Positions 22,183-29,755 of a stretch of DNA of 64,000 nucleotides are shown piece by piece. The position numbers and the translations under genes are program-made. This stretch comes from Streptomyces graminofaciens. GTDB taxonomy: Bacteria > Actinomycetota > Actinomycetes > Streptomycetales > Streptomycetaceae. The notes beneath the pieces are model-generated. The model was not told the DNA's origin, did not search any database, and was given only the letters and a program-made list of their open reading frames with translations. Location of the stretch: positions 4,092,001 through 4,156,000 of the forward strand of contig NZ_AP018448.1 of NCBI RefSeq assembly GCF_030294945.1. The letters run 5' to 3'. Each line of letters begins with the position of its first letter. Position 1 is the stretch's first letter.

Positions 22183-23470
22183 CTGGGCGGGGAACGTCAC
22201 CGCCCGGCCCGTACGGGAGGTCACCCCTGCCTCGGTGGAGGAACTCGCCGCCGCCGTACGGCAGGCCGCCGAGGACGACCTCAGGGTGAAGGCCGTCGGC
22301 ACGGGCCACTCCTTCACGGCCGCCGCCGCGACCGACGGTGTGTTGATCCGCCCTCAACTGCTGACCGGCATACGCAAGATCGATCGCGATGCCATGACCG
22401 TCACCGTCGAGGCCGGCACCCCGCTCAAGCGTCTCAACGCGGCGCTCGCGCGTGAGGGTCTGTCGCTCACCAACATGGGCGACATCATGGAGCAGACGGT
22501 GTCCGGCGCGACCAGCACCGGCACGCACGGCACCGGTCGCGAGTCGGCCTCGATCGCCGCCCAGATCAAGGGCCTTGAGCTGGTCACCGCCGACGGCTCT
22601 GTCCTCACCTGTTCCGAGACGGGGACCGACGAAGAACGAGCCGTCTTCGCCTCCGCCCGGGTCGGCATCGGCGCGCTGGGGATCATCACCGCGATCACCT
22701 TCGCCGTGGAGCCCCTCTTCCTGCTCACGGCACGGGAGGAGCCGATGCCGTTCGAGAAGGTGCTGGCCGACTTCGACGAACTCTGGGCCGAGAACGAGCA
22801 CTTCGAGTTCTACTGGTTCCCGCACACCGGCAACACCAACACCAAGCGCAACAACCGCAGCGCAGGCCCGGAAAGGCCGGTGCCCCAGCTGAACAGCTGG
22901 TTCGAGGACGAGTTCCTCTCCAACGGCGTCTTCCAGGTGGCCAACTGGGTCGGCCAGGCCGTGCCCGCGACCATCCCGACGATCGCCCAGATCTCCAGCC
23001 GGGCCCTGTCCGCGCGGACCTACACCGACATCCCCTACAAGGTCTTCACCTCTCCGCGCCGGGTGCGCTTCGTGGAGATGGAGTACGCCGTGCCGCGCGA
23101 GGCGCTGGCGGAGACACTCCGTGAACTGAAGGCGATGGTGGACAAGTCGAACCTGCGGATCAGCTTTCCCGTGGAGGTCCGCACCGCCCCGGCCGACGAC
23201 ATCACGCTCTCCACGGCCTCCGGTCGCGACAGCGCGTACATCGCCGTCCACATGGTCAAGGGCACGCCTTATCAGGCGTACTTCACCGCCGCCGAGCGGA
23301 TCTTCACCGCGCACGAGGGCCGGCCGCACTGGGGCAAGGTGCACACCCGCGACGCGGATTACTTCTCCAAGGTGTACCCCCGCTTCGGCGAGTTCACCGC
23401 TCTGAGGGACCGGCTCGACCCCGACCGGCGCTTCCAGAACGACTACTTGCGCCGCGTCCTGGGTCCGTAG
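22142..23470 (+). CDS. FAD-linked D-arabinono-1,4-lactone oxidase family protein
   Basis: The protein has 442 residues. The PCMH FAD-binding fold has the GTGHSFTAAAATDGVLI loop and TGTHGTGRESAS; the C-terminal ALO domain ends with PHWGKVHTRDADYF, including the HWGK motif. Members oxidise sugar-1,4-lactones or alditols using O2. The ATG at 22142 has GGGGAGGG before it, giving a 41-bp overlap with the MFS gene, so the two are probably translationally linked. The exact substrate is not deducible. Confidence 0.92.
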   Translation: MSTTVIGKSGTWRNWAGNVTARPVREVTPASVEELAAAVRQAAEDDLRVKAVGTGHSFTAAAATDGVLIRPQLLTGIRKIDRDAMTVTVEAGTPLKRLNAALAREGLSLTNMGDIMEQTVSGATSTGTHGTGRESASIAAQIKGLELVTADGSVLTCSETGTDEERAVFASARVGIGALGIITAITFAVEPLFLLTAREEPMPFEKVLADFDELWAENEHFEFYWFPHTGNTNTKRNNRSAGPERPVPQLNSWFEDEFLSNGVFQVANWVGQAVPATIPTIAQISSRALSARTYTDIPYKVFTSPRRVRFVEMEYAVPREALAETLRELKAMVDKSNLRISFPVEVRTAPADDITLSTASGRDSAYIAVHMVKGTPYQAYFTAAERIFTAHEGRPHWGKVHTRDADYFSKVYPRFGEFTALRDRLDPDRRFQNDYLRRVLGP

Positions 23471-23927
23471 CCGGGACGCCGGGCGCCGCGATCGGCCGTA
23501 CGAGAAGGGGACGTACGAGCGAAGCGATTGGTTCCGTTTGTGGTGATTACGCGAACCGGACCACGTTTCGAGGGTACGAAAACGGCGCTTCGGGCAGCCA
23601 ACTCCCGCCTCTCATGAGAAGTTGAGCGGCGTGCCGATCCACGCAAGTGGCCCGAATGGAGTAGTGTTGCGAGCCCTGGGACCGGACTCCCGCCAGGGTG
23701 TCCGGGGCCTACGAGGACCGCCGGGAGGGGGATCGTTGCACAGGGTGATGAAGTTCGTCACTTAGCGTTGCGAATAGATAACCGTGCCATAACGGCGACC
23801 TCGGGCTCACGCCCGACACGCCGGGCAACTCGGCAAGGTTGTGGCAGGCTGCACCCGGGCAGGCCACACTCGACTAGCGGAAGCAGCGACGCACGTGACG
23901 TCGGCAGGCACCACCCGGGAGGTCCCC
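23471..23927. other. Gap upstream of sepH
   Basis: The gap is 457 bp without a convincing gene. CGTACGAG is repeated (about 23498 and 23513) around a short spacer just after the oxidase, possibly a weak stem. The remainder is relatively AT-rich toward sepH, as expected for its promoter, but I could not fix a -10/-35 pair. Confidence 0.45.
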
Positions 23928-24968
23928 ATGCCCGAACTGCGTGTCGTGGCCGTCTCCAATGACGGCACACGGCTGGTGCTGAAGGCTGCCGACGCAACGG
24001 AGTACACGCTTCCGATCGACGAACGGCTGCGCGCCGCCGTCCGCGGCGACCGCCCGCGCCTCGGCCAGATCGAGATCGAGGTCGAGAGCCATCTCCGCCC
24101 CCGTGACATCCAGGCGCGTATACGCGCGGGTGCGACGGCCGAGGAGGTCGCGCAGCTCGCCGGTATCCCCGTCGACCGCGTGCGCCGCTTCGAGGGACCC
24201 GTCCTCGCCGAGCGCGCCTTCATGGCCGAGCGGGCGCGCAAGACGCCTGTCCGCCGCCCCGGTGAGAACGCGGCGGGGCCACAGCTCGGAGAAGCCGTCC
24301 AGGAGCGGCTGCTGCTGCGCGGCGCCGAGAAGGACACCGTCCAGTGGGACTCGTGGCGCCGCGACGACGGCACCTGGGAAGTCCTGTTGGTCTACTGCGT
24401 CGCGGGTGAGCCCCACTCGGCGAGCTGGACGTACGACCCGCCCCGGCGGCTCGTCCAGGCCGTCGACGAGGAGGCGCGCTCGCTGATCGGCGAGTCCGAC
24501 GACCTCGGCGCGCCCGAGCCCAGCTTTCCGTTCGTACCGAGGATCGCGCGGCTTCCGCGTGATCGCCCCCTGGACCGCCAGGCGGAACGTCCCGCCCTGC
24601 CCGGGCAGTCGTCCGAGCTCGACGAGGAGAGCGTCAGCGAGCGCGAACGTGACTCGCTCACCAGCATTCTGGAAGCCGTGCCGAGCTATCGCGGCGACCT
24701 GGTGGTGCCCGAACTCCCCTCCGGGGAGCCTCAGGAGGAGTCCGTCGAGGAAGCGGCGGAGGAGGAGTCCGCGGCCCCTGCCGCCTCGGCCGGTTCCGCC
24801 TACGCGGACGTCCTCATGCCGCCGCGGTCGGTCAACGGCCACCGCGACCGGCTCATCGGCGCCACCGACCGCCAGGCCGAGGCCGACGGCGTCCGGCCGG
24901 GCCGCCGCGCGGCGGTGCCGAGCTGGGACGAGATCGTGTTCGGCACACGGCGCAAGAAACAGGAGTAG
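23928..24968 (+). CDS. sepH: SepH cell-division protein (DUF3071)
   Basis: The protein has 346 residues. An N-terminal DUF3071 domain (about 1-180) starts PELRVVAVSNDGTRLVLKAA and contains a helix-turn-helix-like segment (IQARIRAGATAEEVAQLAGI). A long Pro/Glu-rich disordered region and a conserved basic C-terminus (VPSWDEIVFGTRRKKQE) follow. SepH binds FtsZ and supports septum formation in actinobacteria. ATG 23928 follows GGGAGG. It is monocistronic, with its own promoter gap and a strong downstream terminator. Confidence 0.94.
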   Translation: MPELRVVAVSNDGTRLVLKAADATEYTLPIDERLRAAVRGDRPRLGQIEIEVESHLRPRDIQARIRAGATAEEVAQLAGIPVDRVRRFEGPVLAERAFMAERARKTPVRRPGENAAGPQLGEAVQERLLLRGAEKDTVQWDSWRRDDGTWEVLLVYCVAGEPHSASWTYDPPRRLVQAVDEEARSLIGESDDLGAPEPSFPFVPRIARLPRDRPLDRQAERPALPGQSSELDEESVSERERDSLTSILEAVPSYRGDLVVPELPSGEPQEESVEEAAEEESAAPAASAGSAYADVLMPPRSVNGHRDRLIGATDRQAEADGVRPGRRAAVPSWDEIVFGTRRKKQE

Positions 24969-25052
24969 CGGAAACAGGGTCGAGCTTCGACGGCCTTCGG
25001 TTGCGGTGATCTCCGCTCTTCAGTTACTGCAGGACCGTTCATTCATACGTGC

Positions 25053-25085
25053 GTGGGGTCCGCGTCGTTCAGACGCGGACCCCAC
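25053..25085. terminator. Terminator between sepH and the convergent sulfurtransferase
   Basis: GTGGGGTCCGCGTC (25053-25066) pairs perfectly with GACGCGGACCCCAC (25072-25085) around GTTCA. It is placed to end both convergent transcripts. Confidence 0.88.
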
Positions 25086-25093
25086 GTCATGTG

Positions 25094-25921
25094 TCACTGC
25101 GGGTCGGGGCCTGTCGCCACCGGTCGATCGCCGTCGCGGGACCACTCCGACCACGAGCCGACGTACAGGGCCGCCGGGATGCCCGCGACGGCCAGGGCGA
25201 GCACCTGGTGGGCGCCGGAGACACCTGAGCCGCAGTAGACGCCGACCTCGGTGGCGCCCGTCGCGCCGAGGGACTCGAAGCGGTCGGCGAGGTCGGCGGC
25301 CGGGCGGAACCGACCGGATTCGGTCACGTTCTCGGTGGTCGGTGCGGACACCGCGCCCGGGATGTGGCCGCCGACAGGGTCGATGGGCTCCACGTCACCG
25401 CGGTACCGCTCGGCCGCGCGCGCGTCGAGCAGCAGCCCCGAACGGGCCAGCGCGGCCGCGCCGTCCGCGTCGAGCAGCGGGAGGGTGCCCGGGGCCGGGG
25501 CGAAGGTGCCGGGGAACGGCTCCGGGATCTTGTCGGTCAGCGGACCGTCCCAGGCCGCAAGGCCGCCGTCCAGGACGCGTACCGACGGGTGTCCCGTCCA
25601 GCGGAGCAGCCACCACGCGCGCGCGGCTGCCCAGCCCAGACCGCCGTCGTACACGACGACGTCCCGGTCGGCGCAGACTCCGGCGGCCCGCATCGCCGCG
25701 CCGAAGACCTCCAGGTCGGGCAGCGGGTGCCTGCCTCCGTCGCCGGCCGGGCCGGCGAGTTCGGAATCCAAATCGACGAAAACGGCTCCCTGCAGATGCG
25801 CCTTCTCGTACTCGGTGCGCAGCTTCGGGCCACCCAACTGCCAGCGGACGTCCAGGAGGACGGGCGGATTGGATCCCGCCAGCTCGTCGGCGAGTTCGGC
25901 TGCGGAAATGATGGCGTTCAT
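25094..25921 (-). CDS. Thiosulfate/3-mercaptopyruvate sulfurtransferase (tandem rhodanese)
   Basis: The protein has 275 residues with two rhodanese domains. The first (about 1-135) is non-catalytic. The second ends in the active-site loop VYCGSGVSG, whose cysteine forms the persulfide. CGSG(V/T)(S/T) is the 3-mercaptopyruvate-type loop. It transfers sulfane sulfur to cyanide or thiol acceptors. Domain hallmarks include VLLDVRWQLGG, GAVFVDLDSEL and GGHIPGAVSAP. ATG 25921 has AAGGA upstream. Confidence 0.93.
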   Translation of the reverse strand: MNAIISAAELADELAGSNPPVLLDVRWQLGGPKLRTEYEKAHLQGAVFVDLDSELAGPAGDGGRHPLPDLEVFGAAMRAAGVCADRDVVVYDGGLGWAAARAWWLLRWTGHPSVRVLDGGLAAWDGPLTDKIPEPFPGTFAPAPGTLPLLDADGAAALARSGLLLDARAAERYRGDVEPIDPVGGHIPGAVSAPTTENVTESGRFRPAADLADRFESLGATGATEVGVYCGSGVSGAHQVLALAVAGIPAALYVGSWSEWSRDGDRPVATGPDPQ

Positions 25922-26244
25922 GGTGCCCATCCTTGCGCACGGGGTGGCCGCCTGGCTCCGCTCCGGATACTCTGCCCGCCGGCGGGTCCGATCACGTGGC
26001 GTATGGGATCGGGCACATGCCGTACAGCCGATGGGCATCGCGGTTGGCAAGGGCGCCGACACGGATGAGCGAAGGCAGGCCGGGCACCCTTTCGCCGTAC
26101 CGAGTCACGACGGTGCGGCACGGGCGCGGGGCGCGACGCGTGGTGCGAGCATCGGCACGGAGTGTGATCGCGTGTGACCGCGGTGCGCGTGTATCGCGGA
26201 GCGGATGGACACGGCCGCCGCGAGGGGCCGAGGAGAGAGTGACG
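25922..26244. other. Divergent promoter gap
   Basis: The gap is about 320 bp between the sulfurtransferase and the glyoxalase-fold gene. Both promoters must lie here. No coding frame or RNA element was recognised. Confidence 0.45.
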
Positions 26245-27048
26245 ATGACCGAGGCACGGGGGTCGACCGGCCTGCACGGTGAGAGGCACCCGCCCGGCAC
26301 ACCCTGCTGGGTGAGTCTGATGGTGCACGGGCTGGCCACGACCCAGGAGTTCTACGGTGAGCTGTTCGGTTGGGAATTCCAACCCGGTCCCCAGCAGCTA
26401 GGGCCGTACGTGCGCGCACTGCTCGACGGGCATGAGGTGGCGGGCATCGGCCAGCTGCCGCCCGACCGGCACCTGCCCATCGCGTGGACGCCGTACTTCG
26501 CCTCGGACGACGTGGACCTGACTGCCGAGACGGTACGGCACTGCGGTGGCACGGTGGGGGTCGGTCCGTTGGACGCGGGCGCGGCCGGACGGCTGGCGAT
26601 CGCCTCGGACCCCATGGGCGCGGTCTTCGGCATCTGGCAGGCCGCCGAACTCCTCGGCACGGACATCACGGGGGTGCCCGGTACCCCGGCCTGGGACGAA
26701 CTCCTCACCTACGACTCCGCGAACGTCGCCAAGTTCTACCGGACCGCCTTCGGCTACGAGGAGGAGACGGTCGTCTCCGCCGACCTCGACCCCGTCACCC
26801 TCAACATCAAGGGCCACCCGGTCGCAGGCATCCACGGCGTCGGCAACACCCTCCCCCGCGACCGCGGCGCCCACTGGCTCACCTACTTCGAGGTCGCCGA
26901 TACCGACGAGGCGGCCACCCGAGCGGTCGAACTGGGCGGCCATGTTCTGACCCCGCCCCACGACACCCCCCAGGGCCGTGTGGCCAAGGTGACGGACCCG
27001 GAGGGGGCGGTGTTCGCACTGGTGCACATGGTGCGGGGTGAAGACTGA
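26245..27048 (+). CDS. VOC (glyoxalase-fold) family protein, two domains
   Basis: The protein has 267 residues. Two tandem glyoxalase/bleomycin-resistance-type domains are visible: CWVSLMVHGLATTQEFYGELFGW with DPMGAVFGIWQA, and AWDELLTYDSANVAKFYRTAFGY with DPEGAVFALVHM. Streptomyces relatives of this CFP-30-like type are of unknown substrate. ATG 26245 follows AGGAGAGAG. Hydroxylase-partner or antibiotic-binding roles are both possible. Confidence 0.87.
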   Translation: MTEARGSTGLHGERHPPGTPCWVSLMVHGLATTQEFYGELFGWEFQPGPQQLGPYVRALLDGHEVAGIGQLPPDRHLPIAWTPYFASDDVDLTAETVRHCGGTVGVGPLDAGAAGRLAIASDPMGAVFGIWQAAELLGTDITGVPGTPAWDELLTYDSANVAKFYRTAFGYEEETVVSADLDPVTLNIKGHPVAGIHGVGNTLPRDRGAHWLTYFEVADTDEAATRAVELGGHVLTPPHDTPQGRVAKVTDPEGAVFALVHMVRGED

Positions 27049-27115
27049 GGGGTCGGGCCGCCAAGAGGTCGTACGGGGGCGCGGCTTCTCCGCCGACGTC
27101 GGGCCAGGGACAGAC

Positions 27116-27763
27116 CTAGGTCTGGGACACCGGCAGTACGTCCGGGGACAGGGCTGCCGCTCGGGCCGTGGCCGCCGTCATGCGGCGGCGGTGGTGGCGG
27201 CGGCAGAGGACCTCGTAGCCCACGGCTTCCGCTTGGTTGACGTCGCCTACGACCACCTGGGCGCCCTCTACGACCATGTGGCCGCCGACGGTGCGGGCGT
27301 TGTGGGTGGCGCGGGCGCCGCACCAGCACAGGGCCTCGACCTGGAGGACCTCGACCCGGTCGGCGAGTTCGACGAGTCGCTGGGAGCCGGGGAAGAGCTT
27401 GGAGCGGAAGTCGGTGGTGATGCCGAAGGCGTAGACGTCTAGGCCCAGGTCGTCGACGACGCGGGCCAGTTGGTCGATCTGCTCGGGGGCGAGGAACTGC
27501 GCCTCGTCCGCGATCACGTAGTCCGCGCGGCGGCCTTTCGAGAGGTGGTCGACGAGGTAGGCGTAGAGGTCCTGGCCGTCCTCGACCTCCACGGCGTCCG
27601 TGACCAGGCCGAGGCGGGAGGAGAGCTTACCCTCGCCCGCGCGGTCGTCACGCGTGAAGATCATGCCCTGGAGGCCGCGCGCGGAGCGGTTGTGCTCTAT
27701 CTGGAGGGCCAGCGTCGACTTCCCGCAGTCCATGGTTCCGGAGAAGAACACAAGCTCGGGCAT
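27116..27763 (-). CDS. tdk: Thymidine kinase (type II)
   Basis: The protein has 215 residues. The P-loop GTMDCGKST lies at residues 9-17; VIADEAQFL is the Walker B region; the lasso-loop zinc site is CWCGARATHNAR plus CRRHH. The enzyme phosphorylates thymidine to dTMP for salvage. The length matches type II kinases. It is followed downstream by the convergent VOC gene without a clear hairpin. Confidence 0.95.
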   Translation of the reverse strand: MPELVFFSGTMDCGKSTLALQIEHNRSARGLQGMIFTRDDRAGEGKLSSRLGLVTDAVEVEDGQDLYAYLVDHLSKGRRADYVIADEAQFLAPEQIDQLARVVDDLGLDVYAFGITTDFRSKLFPGSQRLVELADRVEVLQVEALCWCGARATHNARTVGGHMVVEGAQVVVGDVNQAEAVGYEVLCRRHHRRRMTAATARAAALSPDVLPVSQT

Positions 27764-27827
27764 GGGGAGTTGAGGACCTTTCGGCGGAGGAGAGGATGCG
27801 GGAGAGGCAAGGCGGACGGCCCGCGGC

Positions 27828-29015
27828 TCAGGAACGTACTTCCAGGAGTGGGACGAGCTGTTCGACCGGCGTCATCGAGCCGTGGTTGCCGACCATCGCC
27901 GACTCCTTGGGCTCCCGCTCGGAGGCGATGATCAGGACGTCGTCCCGGGCGGCCGCGACCACGTCACCGATCCGGGCGTACACCCGTTCGTCCACCTGCG
28001 GGCCGAACCAGCCCGCCGCGATCGCCTCGTCCCGTGAGGCCACCCAGAACTGCTCGCCGAGCACCTCGCGCCAGCAGGTCAGCACGTCCGACTCGGCGCC
28101 GGGCAGCGCGTAGACGTGACGGGCGCGGCCCTCGCCGCCCAGCAGGGCGACCCCGGCGCGCAGTTCCCAGTCCTCGTCGAAGTCGATGCGGTGCTGTTCG
28201 TCGAACGGGATGTCGATCATGCCGTGGTCGGCGGTGACGTACAGGGCCGTGCGCGGCGGGAGTTGCTCCGCGAGGCGCTGGACCAGCCGGTCGACGTACA
28301 TGAGTTGTCCGCGCCAGGCGTCGGAGTCGACGCCGAAGCGGTGCCCCTTGCCGTCCACCTCGGAGTAGTACGTGTAGACCAACGAGCGGTCCCCGGCGGC
28401 CAGTTGCTCGGCGGCCAGGTCCATGCGGTCCTCGCCGGAGAGACGGCCGTGGAACGTGCCGCCGCTGAGGGCGATCTGGGTGAGCGGGGTGTTCTGGAAG
28501 GCCGGCGACGAGACCTGGGCGGTGTGCACACCCGCGTCGTCGGCCAGCTGGAAGATCGTGGGGTACGGCTGCCATGCGCGCGGCGAGGTCCACGGCTGCC
28601 AGCGGAGCTGGTTCATCAGCTCGCCGGTCTCCGGGTTGCGGGCGGTGTATCCGGGCAGGCCGTGCGCCCCCGGCGGCAGGCCCGTGCCCACGGAGGCCAG
28701 TGAGGTCGCCGTCGTCGCCGGGTAGCCCGCGGTGATGGGGCGGCCCGTGCCGCCGCGCGAGGACGCCAGCAGCGAGGTCATGAAGGGGGCCTCGTCCGGG
28801 TGCGCCCTCAGCTGCTCCCAGCCCAGCCCGTCGATCAGGAAGACGCAGTTGCGGTCGGCCGCGGTCAGTTCCGGTATCGCGGCGGTCGCCCCGGGGACGC
28901 TCATGCCCGCCGCGAGGGTGGGCAGGAGGTCGGCGAGCGAGCCGGCGCCGTACTCGGGGACGGGCGCGGATCCGACGGCGAGGGGCTCCGGGTGGTCCCA
29001 GGTGGGCAGTGCCAT
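27828..29015 (-). CDS. Alkaline-phosphatase-superfamily nucleotide phosphodiesterase
   Basis: The protein has 395 residues of the nucleotide pyrophosphatase/phosphodiesterase type. Metal and nucleophile motifs are VFLIDGLGWEQL, GYPATTATSLASVGTGLPPG (nucleophilic Thr), YSEVDGKGHRFG, VTADHGMIDIP and NHGSMTP. The N-terminus lacks a signal peptide, so it is probably cytoplasmic. It starts one base into the stop of the DUF5998 gene (TGATG), so translation is coupled. The physiological substrate is unknown. Confidence 0.9.
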   Translation of the reverse strand: MALPTWDHPEPLAVGSAPVPEYGAGSLADLLPTLAAGMSVPGATAAIPELTAADRNCVFLIDGLGWEQLRAHPDEAPFMTSLLASSRGGTGRPITAGYPATTATSLASVGTGLPPGAHGLPGYTARNPETGELMNQLRWQPWTSPRAWQPYPTIFQLADDAGVHTAQVSSPAFQNTPLTQIALSGGTFHGRLSGEDRMDLAAEQLAAGDRSLVYTYYSEVDGKGHRFGVDSDAWRGQLMYVDRLVQRLAEQLPPRTALYVTADHGMIDIPFDEQHRIDFDEDWELRAGVALLGGEGRARHVYALPGAESDVLTCWREVLGEQFWVASRDEAIAAGWFGPQVDERVYARIGDVVAAARDDVLIIASEREPKESAMVGNHGSMTPVEQLVPLLEVRS

Positions 29016-29602
29016 CAGCGGGCGAGGTCCGCGGTCGCCTCGGAGAGGGACTGCGCGAAGGCGAGCGCCTGACGCACGGTCTCCGGGCCGTCCCCGGCCT
29101 CGCTGACGCGCAGGCTGAGGTCGTCCGCCGTCGAGCTGCCCGTGTATCCGTGGTCCGCCTCGCAGTTGGGGTCGCCGCAGGCCGCGGGCTCCAGGTCGAT
29201 GCGGGAGACGGCGCCCCAGCCGATGGTCAGGACGACCTCACGGGGCAGCGTGCCCGGCTTGTACGACTCCGGGTTGGCGACCACGCGGCTGACGACGACC
29301 GATGAGATCCGGCCGAGCTTCACGGACTCCGTGGACGTCGTGGCGTACGGCGTCGGGGAGGTGTTGTCCGCGGCCTGCTCGTCGGTGTGGCTGACGATGA
29401 AGCGGTTGCCCGTGAGGACCAGCACGGTCACGTGCCGCCGCACCTCGTTGGCGTCGAACGTGGTCTCCTGATGGACCAGGTACGACTTGATGGCCTCGCC
29501 GCCGACAGCGGCCTCCACCGCCTCGGCCACGAGGGCCGGGTAGTAGCCGCTGCGCTCGATCGCCGCACGCAGCCCCTGGGTCGTCGTACTGGTCTTGGCC
29601 AT
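29015..29602 (-). CDS. DUF5998 family protein
   Basis: The protein has 195 residues. It starts MAKTSTTTQGLRAAIERSGYY and has a compact beta-rich fold with VTVLVLTGNRFIVSHTDEQ, VKLGRISSVVVSRVV and a CGDPNCEADHGYTG loop with two cysteines and a histidine that could bind metal. It matches the actinobacterial DUF5998 family, of unknown role. ATG 29602 was preferred over an upstream ATG that adds only eight residues. It is coupled to the phosphodiesterase gene. Confidence 0.87.
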   Translation of the reverse strand: MAKTSTTTQGLRAAIERSGYYPALVAEAVEAAVGGEAIKSYLVHQETTFDANEVRRHVTVLVLTGNRFIVSHTDEQAADNTSPTPYATTSTESVKLGRISSVVVSRVVANPESYKPGTLPREVVLTIGWGAVSRIDLEPAACGDPNCEADHGYTGSSTADDLSLRVSEAGDGPETVRQALAFAQSLSEATADLAR

Positions 29603-29755
29603 GACGTCCATCCTACGGTGGCGCACTGACTGCGAGGGACCGCTCTGCCCTCTCTGTCATGGACGGATCGGTACGACGGTCTGTACTCCATGTGTACCCG
29701 GCCGCACACCATCGGTACCCGCCCGCCGCCCGGTCGGCACCTGACCGGCGCCCGG